A stretch of DNA of 64,000 nucleotides from Chthonomonas sp. UBA2362. GTDB taxonomy: Bacteria; Armatimonadota; Fimbriimonadia; Fimbriimonadales; Fimbriimonadaceae. How positions within the stretch are numbered: the stretch's first letter is position 1; the number at the start of each line of letters is the position of its first letter. The notes beneath the pieces are model-generated. The model made no database searches, was not told the origin of the DNA, and was given only the letters and a program-made list of their open reading frames with translations. Below, in pieces: positions 1-8,535 of the stretch. Made by a program: the position numbers and the translations under genes. The stretch is taken from the NCBI GenBank assembly GCA_002344135.1, contig DDTO01000011.1, positions 62,001-126,000 on the forward strand, written 5' to 3'.

Positions 1-1
1 C

Positions 2-187
2 GACGAAGATAGCATTGCGGCGACCGACATGAACGTCGTGATGACCGAGTCCGGCAAGTTCGTGGAGATTCAAGGGACAGCGGAGGCCGAGCCCTTCTCC
101 GCAGAAACCCTCGCGAAAATGCTCTCGCTGGCCCGAAAGGGCATATTGGAGCTGATCCAACTCCAGAAGGAAGCCCTCGCCAGCTAG
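2..187 (+). CDS. rph: Ribonuclease PH, C-terminal end (partial)
   Basis: This is the last 61 codons of an open frame entering from the left edge. It contains TDMNVVMTESGKFVEIQGTA, the conserved C-terminal block of ribonuclease PH, which trims tRNA 3' ends by phosphorolysis. The helix after it (AKMLSLARKGILEL) also fits the family. The stop TAG lies one base from the end of guaA, which is transcribed towards it. The N-terminal three quarters are outside the window. The assignment rests on the tail alone, but that tail is distinctive. Confidence 0.9.
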   Translation, partial: DEDSIAATDMNVVMTESGKFVEIQGTAEAEPFSAETLAKMLSLARKGILELIQLQKEALAS

Positions 188-188
188 G

Positions 189-1736
189 CTATTCCCATTC
201 GATCGTCGCCGGCGGCTTGCTCGTGAGGTCGTACAGGACGCGGTTCACGCCGGCGACCTCGTTCACGATACGGCTTGCCACGTGCTCGAGGAACGAGAAC
301 TCGAACGGAACGGCGGTCGCGGTCATCGCGTCCTCGCTCTGCACCGCGCGGAGGACGATCGGGTTTTGATACGTCCGCTCGTCGCCCATCACGCCGACGC
401 TCCGTACGTCGAGCAGCGCGGCGTACGACTGCCAGATCCCTGACTGTAGGTCACGGGCGCGGATCTCGCCCCGGAAGATCGCGTCGGCCTCCTGGACGAT
501 GTGGACGCGTTCTGGCGTGACCTCGCCGAGGATGCGCACGGCGAGGCCGGGGCCGGGGAACGGCTCGCGATCGACCATTTCGTCCGGCAGCCCCAAGCGG
601 CGGCCTACCTCGCGAACCTCGTCTTTGAAGAGCCAGCGCAGCGGCTCGATCACCTTGAGGCGCATCCAATCGGGGAGCCCACCCACGTTGTGATGGGTCT
701 TGATCTTGGCCGCGGTGGCCGAGCCGCTCTCGATCACGTCGGGATAGAGGGTTCCCTGGGCGAGGAAGTCGCACCCCTTGAGCTCGTCGGCGTGGGCCTC
801 GAAGGCCCGAATGAACTCGGCGCCGATGATCTTGCGTTTGGTTTCTGGATCGGTCACCCCTTTGAGCGCAGCAAAGAACTGCTCGGCGGCGTCGATGACC
901 ACGAGGTTGGGGTGGAAGGTCTCGGAGAAGACACGGACGACATCCTCGGCCTCTCCCTTTCGCAGCAGGCCGTGGTTCACGAACACGCATGTCACGCGTT
1001 CGCCCACGGCCCGACTGACGAGCGCCGCGACCACGGAACTATCGACCCCGCCGCTGACCGCACAGAGGACGCGCCGGTCTCCGACCTCGGCGCGGATACG
1101 GTCGAGGCTTTCTTCGATGAAGCTTTCGCTGGTCCAGTCGCCCGATAGTCGGACGCGCTCAAAGAGAAACCTCTTCAACACCGTCCGACCGTCGGGGGTA
1201 TGGCTGACCTCGGGGTGGAACTGCAGGCCGTAGCGGTTATGGATGCGGTCCTCGAATGCGGCGACCGGGCAGGTTTCGGTCGAAGCGGTGACCTCGAATC
1301 CGGGCGGGGGCGCGAGCACCTGGTCGCCGTGGCTCATCCACACCTGGTCGCTCGCGAGCCCTTCGACGAGCGAGCCGCGTGCGCTTTCCACGAGGTGGCG
1401 ACGTCCGTATTCCCGCTCGCTGGCCCGCTCGACCCGGCCTCCGAGCCGATGGGCCATGAGCTGCTGGCCGTAGCAGATGCCGAGGATGGGGATCGACTCG
1501 GGCACCCGGGCAAAGTCGAAGTCGGGCGCACCGGGCTCGGTCACGCTCATCGGCCCCCCGCTGAGAATGATCGCTCGGGTAGCGTTGTCAGGGAAGCCTT
1601 CCGGCAGGCGGTTCCAAGGCACCATCTCGCTATAGACCCCGAGTTCACGCACGCGCCGAACGATCAACTGCGCGTACTGTCCCCCGAAGTCGACAACGAC
1701 GACCTTCTCGTGGGCCAGGGCGGTTGGGGTGGGCAT
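189..1736 (-). CDS. guaA: GMP synthase (glutamine-hydrolysing)
   Basis: The enzyme converts XMP to GMP with ATP and glutamine-derived ammonia in the cytoplasm. The 515 residues match the family length. The N-terminal class I glutamine amidotransferase domain has the nucleophile Cys88 in GICYGQQ and the His/Glu pair in LQFHPE. The ATP pyrophosphatase domain has the P-loop SGGVDSS near residue 230. The C-terminal dimerisation domain ends in the typical TIEWE. The ATG start has no Shine-Dalgarno; a TATCTT hexamer sits 6 nt upstream, suggesting a leaderless message. It converges on rph with one base between the two stops. Confidence 0.98.
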   Translation of the reverse strand: MPTPTALAHEKVVVVDFGGQYAQLIVRRVRELGVYSEMVPWNRLPEGFPDNATRAIILSGGPMSVTEPGAPDFDFARVPESIPILGICYGQQLMAHRLGGRVERASEREYGRRHLVESARGSLVEGLASDQVWMSHGDQVLAPPPGFEVTASTETCPVAAFEDRIHNRYGLQFHPEVSHTPDGRTVLKRFLFERVRLSGDWTSESFIEESLDRIRAEVGDRRVLCAVSGGVDSSVVAALVSRAVGERVTCVFVNHGLLRKGEAEDVVRVFSETFHPNLVVIDAAEQFFAALKGVTDPETKRKIIGAEFIRAFEAHADELKGCDFLAQGTLYPDVIESGSATAAKIKTHHNVGGLPDWMRLKVIEPLRWLFKDEVREVGRRLGLPDEMVDREPFPGPGLAVRILGEVTPERVHIVQEADAIFRGEIRARDLQSGIWQSYAALLDVRSVGVMGDERTYQNPIVLRAVQSEDAMTATAVPFEFSFLEHVASRIVNEVAGVNRVLYDLTSKPPATIEWE

Positions 1737-1742
1737 GACCGG

Positions 1743-1748
1743 AAGATA
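1743..1748 (-). promoter_or_regulatory. -10-like hexamer of guaA (leaderless type)
   Basis: TATCTT on the minus strand, 6 nt before the guaA ATG. At that distance transcription would start at about the first base of the start codon. Confidence 0.45.
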
Positions 1749-1784
1749 CCGCCCAGGGCCGCGAAAATGGCGGGGTCATCCAGG

Positions 1785-1816
1785 CTGAAGGCCCCGCGTT
1801 TCCGCGGGGCCTTCAG
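1785..1816 (-). terminator. Strong hairpin after the FG-GAP protein gene
   Basis: A perfect 14-bp stem, CTGAAGGCCCCGCG and its complement, closes a four-base loop (1799-1802). It lies 12 bp past the stop of the minus-strand gene at 1829-3376 and 49 bp upstream of guaA. There is no clean T-tract, so it may act as a bidirectional RNA-stabilising or pausing structure rather than a classical intrinsic terminator. Confidence 0.6.
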
Positions 1817-1828
1817 GCGTGAGTCGGG

Positions 1829-3376
1829 CTAGTCGCCAACCATGCCGAAATTGCTCGACAGGATTGCGAAGTCCCCGATGTCGACCGTCTCATCGCCATT
1901 GAAGTCCGTGTTCGGATTCCAATTCGGCGAGCCCGGCGCGGCATTGAACGCCGCAGAGAGCATCGAATAGTCGCCGATCGCTATCTCGTTGTCGCCATCA
2001 GCGTCACCGTTGAAGAGCGAGAAGGCAAGTCCGCTCGCTCCCGTATTTGAGATAACGACTCCCGTATCGACCTTTCGCAGCCAGTGGGAACCCTTGGCGC
2101 CAATGTCGAATGTGCCACGACGAGCCGTCCTGAACCAGAAGTACCCGTCGATGCGCGGGGTTGCAACTTGCTGGTCGACGGTAACACCGCCGGAGATGAC
2201 CTCGAAGAGGATCGGTTGAATCGCCAAGTTGCCCTCGAAGTCTTTCAGGTCGATCACGCCGGTGACCATGCCTTGCTGAGGGGCGTTGTTATAGAACAGT
2301 GCCACGCTGTCGGAGTCGCGGCAGGGTGTGGCGAGGTCCATCCGGCCATCCCGATTCCAGTCTGCGGCAATCAGATAGCCCGGTCGATTGAAGGCGGAGA
2401 ATAGGGACGGCGCCCCGAAAACTAGGTTCCCGAGGTTCTCGAGGACCGAGACGTTGTTCGAAGTGGAGTTGGCTGTCGCGATGTCGAGGTCGCCGTCGCT
2501 CTCGCAATCGAGGAGGGCGATTCCCTCTGAGTCCGCTCCTCCGAGAGAGAGGCTTACGGGCCCCGTAAAACCGCCTGGGGTCTTAATGAAGATCGATGCG
2601 TAGTTCACGCCCGTGTCGGAGGTCGCAGCCACGAAGTCCAGATCGCCGTCCCGATCGAGATCGCCAATCGCGACACCCGAAGGCCGGGCACCCGAAGAAA
2701 GGTCGACTCGACCGAATGAGCCCCCGAGATTCGTCAACAAGGACATCGTGCGGATGCGATGGTTCCCGACAACGAGGTCGATTGCCGAAGAGCCTACTAG
2801 TTGAGCGGCTGCGATGCTTCGAGGCCCTTCGCCGACCACGACCGACGTAACGTCGAACGCCCCGCCCGTGTTGGTCAGGATCGAAACGTTGTCACTGTCC
2901 TCATTCGTGCAGGCGACATCGATCAAGGTGTCGCTGTTGAGGTGAGCGGCTACGAATGCGCTGGGCTTGACACCTACATCGAAGATAGGTCCCAGCCCGA
3001 AGAAGCCGTTGAACACGTTCCAAAGCACTTGGACTTGGTCGTTGTTGGCCAGGGCCACCATGAGGTCGAGGTCGCCGTCGGCATCCCAGTCACCGCAAAC
3101 CAGAGCGCCCGCCCCTGTTCCGGAGCCTGTAAGGTACTGAGACGGAATGCCGAAGGAGCCGAGTCCGTTGTTCGGGTAGACCTCGACTCTGTTGGGGACG
3201 TCGACCGATACCGCTATGTCCAGATCGCCGTCCAGATCGAAATCGCCAGTAGCGAACCCATCCGGCACGTGACCAGTCGGGAGCGCGGCGGCCGGATCGA
3301 ACGAGACCCCTGCCACTGCCATCATGGGGGACATTACGAGGGCTGCCGTTGCTAGCCAGGACATCAAACGCTTCAT
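1829..3376 (-). CDS. Secreted FG-GAP/VCBS repeat protein with dockerin-like C-terminus
   Basis: The ATG at 3376 gives a clean signal peptide (MKRLMSWLATAALVMSPMMA) preceded by a Shine-Dalgarno AAGGAGAA; an earlier in-frame start would put this signal internally. The mature protein has about seven repeats of the type GDFDLDGDLDIAV, calcium-binding blades of an FG-GAP/VCBS beta-propeller. A beta-rich linker domain follows. The last 60 residues carry two calcium-loop motifs (DADGDNEIAIGDYSMLSAAF and DFNGDETVDIGDFAILSSNF) as in dockerins. The same two-part tail is on the proteins at 8536 and 42917. Likely exported and held at the cell surface; ligand unknown. Confidence 0.85.
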   Translation of the reverse strand: MKRLMSWLATAALVMSPMMAVAGVSFDPAAALPTGHVPDGFATGDFDLDGDLDIAVSVDVPNRVEVYPNNGLGSFGIPSQYLTGSGTGAGALVCGDWDADGDLDLMVALANNDQVQVLWNVFNGFFGLGPIFDVGVKPSAFVAAHLNSDTLIDVACTNEDSDNVSILTNTGGAFDVTSVVVGEGPRSIAAAQLVGSSAIDLVVGNHRIRTMSLLTNLGGSFGRVDLSSGARPSGVAIGDLDRDGDLDFVAATSDTGVNYASIFIKTPGGFTGPVSLSLGGADSEGIALLDCESDGDLDIATANSTSNNVSVLENLGNLVFGAPSLFSAFNRPGYLIAADWNRDGRMDLATPCRDSDSVALFYNNAPQQGMVTGVIDLKDFEGNLAIQPILFEVISGGVTVDQQVATPRIDGYFWFRTARRGTFDIGAKGSHWLRKVDTGVVISNTGASGLAFSLFNGDADGDNEIAIGDYSMLSAAFNAAPGSPNWNPNTDFNGDETVDIGDFAILSSNFGMVGD

Positions 3377-4034
3377 GATCTTCTCCTTGGTCGGGGTCTT
3401 CGGTGGAAGTCGCCCCAACGCTGTATGGGCTACATTTAGATTGTGTTTCGCCATTGCGCGGAATGCTAGTCATTCCTATGGTGTCCTCAGTAGGGATGAC
3501 ACGCCGAATTGCGGCCAATCTGTCAGCATCCTCTCATAACGAATCGTATGACACGGCGCAACGTAATGTCGGCCACATGCAGCGACCAGAATCTCTATTC
3601 AAAGGAGTCGATAACTCGAAAACGGCTAGCAATGTATCGGTGAAAGACTTCACTAATACTCCTGGCCAAGATGGCGTGACCAAGACTTTGGCAATTAAAC
3701 GCGTACGACCTCGCTTACTGCGACGTAGCCTTGTGCGGGCTATCGCATAGCCAACGATGAGGAGTAGCCCGGGATCGAAGACCCCGAGAGGATCAGCCCG
3801 ACATTCAACGTGACCCCTAAGGGCTCGAAGAATCGGGAAGTGCAACACGGATTGTGGCACCCCTCTGGGGTGCAGCTATGGGGTTTTCGACCGGGGTCGG
3901 GGATGACGTCGTTGCCTCTCTCGTCCCGCTGCCATCAAAGAATCGCCGGTCACCCTGGTAGTCCGCGGATGGGTCGTTCGACGGGAAGGATGTGGTGATC
4001 CGGGGGCACGATCCATCCCCCGGCTACCGCCTCA
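3377..4034. other. Long intergenic region with palindromic repeats
   Basis: About 660 bp without a credible gene. The stretch 3455-3750 is less GC-rich than its surroundings and holds no conserved frame. From about 3755 to 3935 there are palindromic segments, including a perfect 7-bp stem hairpin with a 3-base loop at 3857-3873 (GCACCCCTCTGGGGTGC) and related CCCGGGATCGAAGACCCC / GGTCGGGG pieces. A family-A repeat follows at 3957-4027, ending 7 bp from the atpD stop. Confidence 0.6.
3957..4027. repeat. Palindromic repeat, family A (copy 1)
   Basis: An imperfect inverted repeat with arms GGTAGTCCGCGGATGG and CCATCCCCCGGCTACC. Related copies are at 27683-27751, 33678-33748 and, truncated, 40857-40900. 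It begins 7 bp beyond the atpD stop. Confidence 0.8.
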
Positions 4035-5468
4035 CTACGCGGCCTGCAGTGCCTTAGCCTTCTCCATGACGTCTTCGAGGCCGCCGCAGTAAAGGAACGC
4101 CTGTTCGGGGATGTCGTCGAGATTGCCTTCGACGATCTCTTTGAACGCACGCACGGTCTCATCGACGGGCACGAACTTGCCGACGTTGCCGGTGAACTGT
4201 TCGGCAACGAAGAACGGCTGCGACATGAAGCGCTCGACCTTTCTGGCGCGGGCGACGAGCATCTTGTCGTCGTCGGAGAGTTCGTCGATGCCGAGGATCG
4301 CGATGATGTCCTGCAGTTCGCGGTAGCGTTGAAGGATTCGCTGGACTTTGCTCGCCACGTCGTAGTGCTCCTGGCCGACGATCTCGGGCGCGAGGTTCTT
4401 CGAAGTCGAGGACAGCGGGTCGACGGCGGGGAAGAGGCCCTTCGCAGCGATCTGGCGCTCGAGGTAGACGTACGCGTCGAGGTGGCTGAAGGTGGTCGCC
4501 GGCGCCGGGTCGGTGGCGTCGTCGGCAGGGACGTATACCGCCTGCACCGATGTAACCGAGCCCTTTGTGGTCGAGGTGATGCGCTCCTGGAGCGCCCCCA
4601 TCTCGGTAGCGAGCGTTGGCTGGTAGCCGACCGCGCTGGGCATACGTCCCAGAAGTGCCGACACCTCGGAGCCTGCCTGGACGAAGCGGAAGATGTTGTC
4701 GACGAAGATGAGCACGTCGGTGCCGACTTCGTCGCGGAAGTACTCGGCCATCGTCAGCGCGCTCAGAGCCACCCGGAGTCGGGCGCCGGGTGGTTCGTTC
4801 ATCTGTCCGAAGACCATGGCGGTTTTGTCGATGACGCGCTTGGTCGAGCCGTCCTTGTCCTTGAAGGTCGCTTCCGACATTTCGATCCAGAGGTCGTTGC
4901 CTTCGCGGGTGCGCTCGCCGACGCCGGCGAACATCGACACGCCCGAGGCTTCGACCGCAATGTTGCGGATAAGCTCTTGGATGAGAACCGTCTTGCCGAG
5001 GCCGGCGCCGCCGAAGAGACCGATCTTGCCGCCCTTGTTGAAGGGCACGAGCAGGTCGACGACCTTGAGGCCGGTCTGTAGCAGCTCGACCTTCACGCTC
5101 TGCTCGTCGAAAGGTGGCGGCTGACGGTGGATCGGCTTGCGCTTGTCGCCCTTGATCGGCTCGCCGTTGTCGATCGGCTTGCCGAGCAGGTTGAAGACGC
5201 GGCCGAGGGTCTCTTCGCCGACGGGCACCATGATCGGAGAGCCGGTATCGACGGCGGGCATGCCCCGCACGAGGCCGTCGGTCGACGCGAGAGCGACGGT
5301 GCGGACGACGTCGTCGCCGAGGTGCTGGGCGACCTCGCAGACGAGGTCGACGCCCCGCTTTTCGTCCTTGATCTCGATCGCGTTATAGATCTCGGGCAGG
5401 GAGTCCTTTGAGAATCGGCAGTCGACGACGGGGCCGATCACCTGAATTACGGTGCCTTGCTCTGGCAT
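4035..5468 (-). CDS. atpD: F1-ATPase beta subunit
   Basis: Catalytic beta subunit of the F1Fo ATP synthase, at the cytoplasmic face of the inner membrane. The 477 residues match the family. The P-loop at 153-160 reads GGAGLGKT, where most bacterial beta subunits have GGAGVGKT. The catalytic glutamate lies in GERTREG (E185), and Walker B is in DVLIFVDNIF. There is no atpA, atpG or atpC beside it: a divergent lipoprotein gene lies upstream and repeats lie downstream. Beta is therefore separated from the rest of the operon, or this is a second copy. All visible catalytic motifs are intact. Confidence 0.96.
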   Translation of the reverse strand: MPEQGTVIQVIGPVVDCRFSKDSLPEIYNAIEIKDEKRGVDLVCEVAQHLGDDVVRTVALASTDGLVRGMPAVDTGSPIMVPVGEETLGRVFNLLGKPIDNGEPIKGDKRKPIHRQPPPFDEQSVKVELLQTGLKVVDLLVPFNKGGKIGLFGGAGLGKTVLIQELIRNIAVEASGVSMFAGVGERTREGNDLWIEMSEATFKDKDGSTKRVIDKTAMVFGQMNEPPGARLRVALSALTMAEYFRDEVGTDVLIFVDNIFRFVQAGSEVSALLGRMPSAVGYQPTLATEMGALQERITSTTKGSVTSVQAVYVPADDATDPAPATTFSHLDAYVYLERQIAAKGLFPAVDPLSSTSKNLAPEIVGQEHYDVASKVQRILQRYRELQDIIAILGIDELSDDDKMLVARARKVERFMSQPFFVAEQFTGNVGKFVPVDETVRAFKEIVEGNLDDIPEQAFLYCGGLEDVMEKAKALQAA

Positions 5469-5631
5469 GTTCTAGTCCATCCTCCGGGGCCGCGCGTGGG
5501 CGGGCTTGATATGCGCGTTTGCGAGGCCGAATTATACCGTCCAGTGGGCTCGAGATTGGCAGCTCGCGGATTCCCGGGCAGCATCCTGCCTCGGGCAAAC
5601 GAAGGCCTTCAACCCACGCCATGAGGATAAA

Positions 5632-6372
5632 ATGCGCGCCATGAAGGTTGTTCGATGGGTTCTCTTGATGCTTGCTGTCCCGGTCGTCGTTTCGTGCGGC
5701 GGTTCCTCGGATGCGAGTCGGATCGGACGGTACTCCGGTATCTGGCGCGGGACCCTCACCGAAGGCGGTCGCACCGTCACGCTGCTGATCGATCAGCGGC
5801 AGACCGGCACGAAGACCAAAGGCTATGCCCGCGTCATCGATGGCGACACGATTCACGGCGGCATACTCAGGGGTCAAGCCTCGGCGACCGGCTACACGGC
5901 GAGCGTCGACTTCGGCGGAACCACCGGTACCGTGAACTTCACAGCGTCCGGCAACGACGCATCGGTCCAGATGGCGGTGACCGGTGGCGGCGATATCCTT
6001 CGAGACGCCCGTGGTCCGATGGCGAACACCGGAGTCGGCGACTCGCCCGCCGGCACCTGGACGATAGCCTGAACAGACGACTTCGACAACACGGGTTCGT
6101 TCGATATCGAAATCGCGCTCGTCGACGGGGGGTACGAGGTGCTCTCGCAGGAGATCGATCTGCCGGGACTGAGCGGCTTTCGCAACCTCGATATCAGCGT
6201 GATCGGCCTGGATGTCGTGTTCAAGTCTGTGCTGACGGTCTATGAACAGGACTCCGTCATCAATTGGAGCATTCCGGCGCTGGGAGGGAACGGCGTGTTT
6301 CAGGGGATGCTGGTCGGTCCCGATTTCCAGACCGAAGTGAATGGTCCCTGCACGACGAGTCGCAAGTCTTGA
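5632..6372 (+). pseudogene. Lipoprotein gene interrupted by an in-frame TGA
   Basis: The frame opens at ATG 5632 after GAGG, with an alternative ATG at 5641. It encodes a lipoprotein signal with a lipobox-like VVVSC (Cys22 from 5632), then a beta-rich sequence (GIWRGTLTEGGRTVTLLIDQ). TGA at 6070-6072 stops it after 146 residues. The same frame then continues without interruption for 99 more codons (TDDFDNTGSFDIEIALVDGG onwards) to TGA at 6370-6372. The downstream part has good coding character and no start of its own until 6139. Either the gene has a nonsense mutation, the stop is read through, or the base is a sequencing error. The function is unrecognised. Confidence 0.65.
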
Positions 6373-6561
6373 CGGCTTCGGCTGGTCTGGGCTTCGAGGG
6401 AGGCCCGTTGTATGGAGTGCGCGGGACCGACCGCGCGCTCGGTGACCGTCAGAGCCGAGGAGTAGGATCTGCTTCTCGGGGTCTGCCCCTGCACGAACCA
6501 GGCTCAGGTCATCACGATTGGAAAGTCGGCGAGCATCCCCTGGCCGCGTGATTTCAACCCC

Positions 6562-7803
6562 TCAGCCACCCCAACTGCGGCGAACCGTCTCCCACATCCC
6601 GAACTCTTCGATCTGCCCGGCGCAGAAGACGCAGGCGCCAGGGACACCGGTGACTGCGATACAGGCGAGGGTATCGGACAACTTCTCGTGCGGCCACATG
6701 GCCGGGTCGAGACCGGCTTCCGCCTCCTCTTTGTAGAGAAAGTTCACTGCGACTCCGGGGATCAGGGCTTCGAAGTCCTCGGCCCAATCCTTCTGCCTCT
6801 CGATGGTCGCCCCAAGCAGGTCAAGGTACTGCTCGAAGGTGCCGGGGAAGTGATCGCGGTAGTTCATCGGCAGGGCGAGGTCGACCCACGGAGCAAAGCG
6901 ACGCCAGTCCTGCCCTATGAACCTTCCGCTGAGCACGGGGTTCTTAAAGACCGCCGCCGAGATTTTCATTCCGGGCCTCGCCTCGCGGACGGCCTCGGCC
7001 GCTTCTCGGCAAAACCGCTCGATCCAGTAGATCCGGTAGGCATAAAAGAAGTAGTCGAGATCGGCACGACCACCTTGGAATGTCGATCCCTCGAGCAGAA
7101 AGCGGGCCTTGGAACGCCGATCGAGGCGGTCCCAGTTCAACGGGAGCATCCGCGGGCTCGGTTCCCAATGAGATTCGATATCGGGTCGGTCGTAGCGTTC
7201 GTGGAAGAAGGACTCGTCGGCGTAGACATCGTTGATCAGCCCGCTGAAGCGAGGCATCTCCTCCAGGCACGCATCACAGAAGCAAAACCGGTCGGGAGCG
7301 GCATCTCCAGGGTAGCGCACATAGTCGTGGTGGACCGAATCGTAGGCGTACTGCTCGGCAAACTCGCGATAAATCGGAACAAGCCATTGATCGGTGTAGC
7401 CGGGCCGTCTCGCCGGGCACTGCCAGACGACGCCCCAAGGCTTTCCACGCAGGATGAGGCCCGCCGTCGTGTTACCTTCGTTGTCCCGTTGCGCCCATTC
7501 CGGATGCCGTTCGAAGGCCGGTCCGCCGTCGAAGAAATCGATAAGCCAGGCATGTGCTTGGATGCTTCGCTCGCGGCATGCGTCCAGCAGCTCGGCGGCG
7601 AAATCGAAGTCCCGACACTCTGGGGCGACCGCTTCAGGGAAGCCGGGGCTCGGCCAGTAGAGGCGGCCGTCTCCGCCCTTGAGATGCATGAACACAGCGT
7701 TGATCCCCGAGCGATCGAGTTTCTCCGCGAACGCGATTACGCCCTTACGGCTGGGTTCGAGGTCGGACGGGTGGGCCCATACGGCGCGGACAGCGAGGCT
7801 CAT
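6562..7803 (-). CDS. Glycosyl hydrolase-like (GHL10 / DUF187-type) protein
   Basis: With ATG 7803 the protein has 413 residues and starts MSLAVRAVWAHPSD, the usual opening beta strand of GHL10-type TIM barrels. Barrel features follow: AHAWLIDFFDG, HHDYVRYPGD with the acidic/aromatic active-site side of the fold, KISAAVFKNP, and DLALPMNYRD. These proteins are related to GH families acting on surface polysaccharide. No signal peptide is evident, so a cytoplasmic role or non-classical location is possible. The substrate is unknown. An upstream in-frame ATG at 7851 would add 16 unconvincing residues. Confidence 0.75.
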   Translation of the reverse strand: MSLAVRAVWAHPSDLEPSRKGVIAFAEKLDRSGINAVFMHLKGGDGRLYWPSPGFPEAVAPECRDFDFAAELLDACRERSIQAHAWLIDFFDGGPAFERHPEWAQRDNEGNTTAGLILRGKPWGVVWQCPARRPGYTDQWLVPIYREFAEQYAYDSVHHDYVRYPGDAAPDRFCFCDACLEEMPRFSGLINDVYADESFFHERYDRPDIESHWEPSPRMLPLNWDRLDRRSKARFLLEGSTFQGGRADLDYFFYAYRIYWIERFCREAAEAVREARPGMKISAAVFKNPVLSGRFIGQDWRRFAPWVDLALPMNYRDHFPGTFEQYLDLLGATIERQKDWAEDFEALIPGVAVNFLYKEEAEAGLDPAMWPHEKLSDTLACIAVTGVPGACVFCAGQIEEFGMWETVRRSWGG

Positions 7804-7852
7804 GGGGCTGGAGATTGACACACGGCATGCCCGTCCTGCCGAAAGTTTCAAA

Positions 7853-7880
7853 GGGCCGCCAGCCAGACGGCTGCCGGCCC
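7853..7880 (-). terminator. Terminator of the DUF378 gene
   Basis: A hairpin with GGGCCG and CAGCC paired to GGCTG and CGGCCC, one C-C mismatch and loop AGAC. On the minus strand it is followed by a T-rich run (TTTGAAACTTT). It lies about 10 bp past the stop of the gene at 7891-8106. Confidence 0.7.
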
Positions 7881-7890
7881 TCGGATGAAC

Positions 7891-8106
7891 CTAGTGTGCG
7901 GTGGCGTGGGTCGCGCTGCGGGACCCGCCCAGCATCGCCGCCTGAACCAAAGCCGAGATACCCACGAGGATATAGACGATCGACGAAAGGGCGCTGCCGG
8001 CGCCGAAGAGGGTCGCGACGAGGTCGAACTTGGCGATGCCGACGAGACCCCAGTTTAGGCCTCCGACGACGAGCAGAATCTTGGTAATGAGATCGAGCGT
8101 TTTCAT
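7891..8106 (-). CDS. DUF378 small membrane protein
   Basis: The 71-residue protein has two hydrophobic helices, with GGLNWGLVGIAKFDLVATLF in between, the signature of DUF378 (YuzA-like) inner-membrane proteins. The family's function is unknown. The ATG is preceded by Shine-Dalgarno GAGGAGA and the gene is followed by a good terminator, so it is probably monocistronic. Confidence 0.88.
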   Translation of the reverse strand: MKTLDLITKILLVVGGLNWGLVGIAKFDLVATLFGAGSALSSIVYILVGISALVQAAMLGGSRSATHATAH

Positions 8107-8175
8107 ATTGTCTCCTCGGCCGCTCTCGGGCGGCCTTCGAGGACTTCTACGACACGTGTCTAATTATTGTCGCAC

Positions 8176-8445
8176 TTACTCCCCTAGACGTGGGCTCCTA
8201 TTCTTCGACAAGAGGGGCACGCGCGCCGGTGGCTCCAACTCCCTCTTCGTCGGCGCCTCGGCTCGGACAGGGACGTCTTCGGGGAAGCGCCGGATGAAGA
8301 GCACGATGAAGGGTGCGAATAAGAGCAAGGGCTGCTCCATCATTAGGATCAGCATCTTCTCGACGCCGACTTCTGCGCCGACCTGCCAGAAGACCAGGCC
8401 GAGGGCTCCGGGGAACAAGAGGCCGCGAAGAAAGACGCTACTCAT
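8176..8445 (-). CDS. Small membrane protein, unrecognised
   Basis: With ATG 8445 the product is 89 residues (MSSVFLRGLLFPGALGLVFW...). It has two predicted membrane segments and a basic, proline-rich C-terminus (PPARVPLLSKNRSPRLGE). A TACGCT hexamer lies 6 nt upstream of this ATG, matching the leaderless promoter pattern elsewhere and supporting this start over the one at 8493. No family is recognised. Confidence 0.55.
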   Translation of the reverse strand: MSSVFLRGLLFPGALGLVFWQVGAEVGVEKMLILMMEQPLLLFAPFIVLFIRRFPEDVPVRAEAPTKRELEPPARVPLLSKNRSPRLGE

Positions 8446-8451
8446 GCGAAG

Positions 8452-8457
8452 AGCGTA
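8452..8457 (-). promoter_or_regulatory. -10-like hexamer, leaderless type
   Basis: TACGCT on the minus strand, 6 nt before ATG 8445. Confidence 0.4.
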
Positions 8458-8535
8458 TCGCCGGCAGGCGCAGTGAGCCGAGCAGGGGGTCACGGTCCCT
8501 TCGTGATCCGGGTCACGAAAGGACCGCGCTTCCTC

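Noticed and set aside
3534..3860. Minus-strand frame of 108 codons in the atpD/FG-GAP gap
   Set aside because: No start signal, no conserved composition, and overlaps repeats.
6070..6072. UGA as selenocysteine codon
   Set aside because: No selenoprotein family resemblance and no clear SECIS-like hairpin directly after the codon by eye; mutation or readthrough is simpler.
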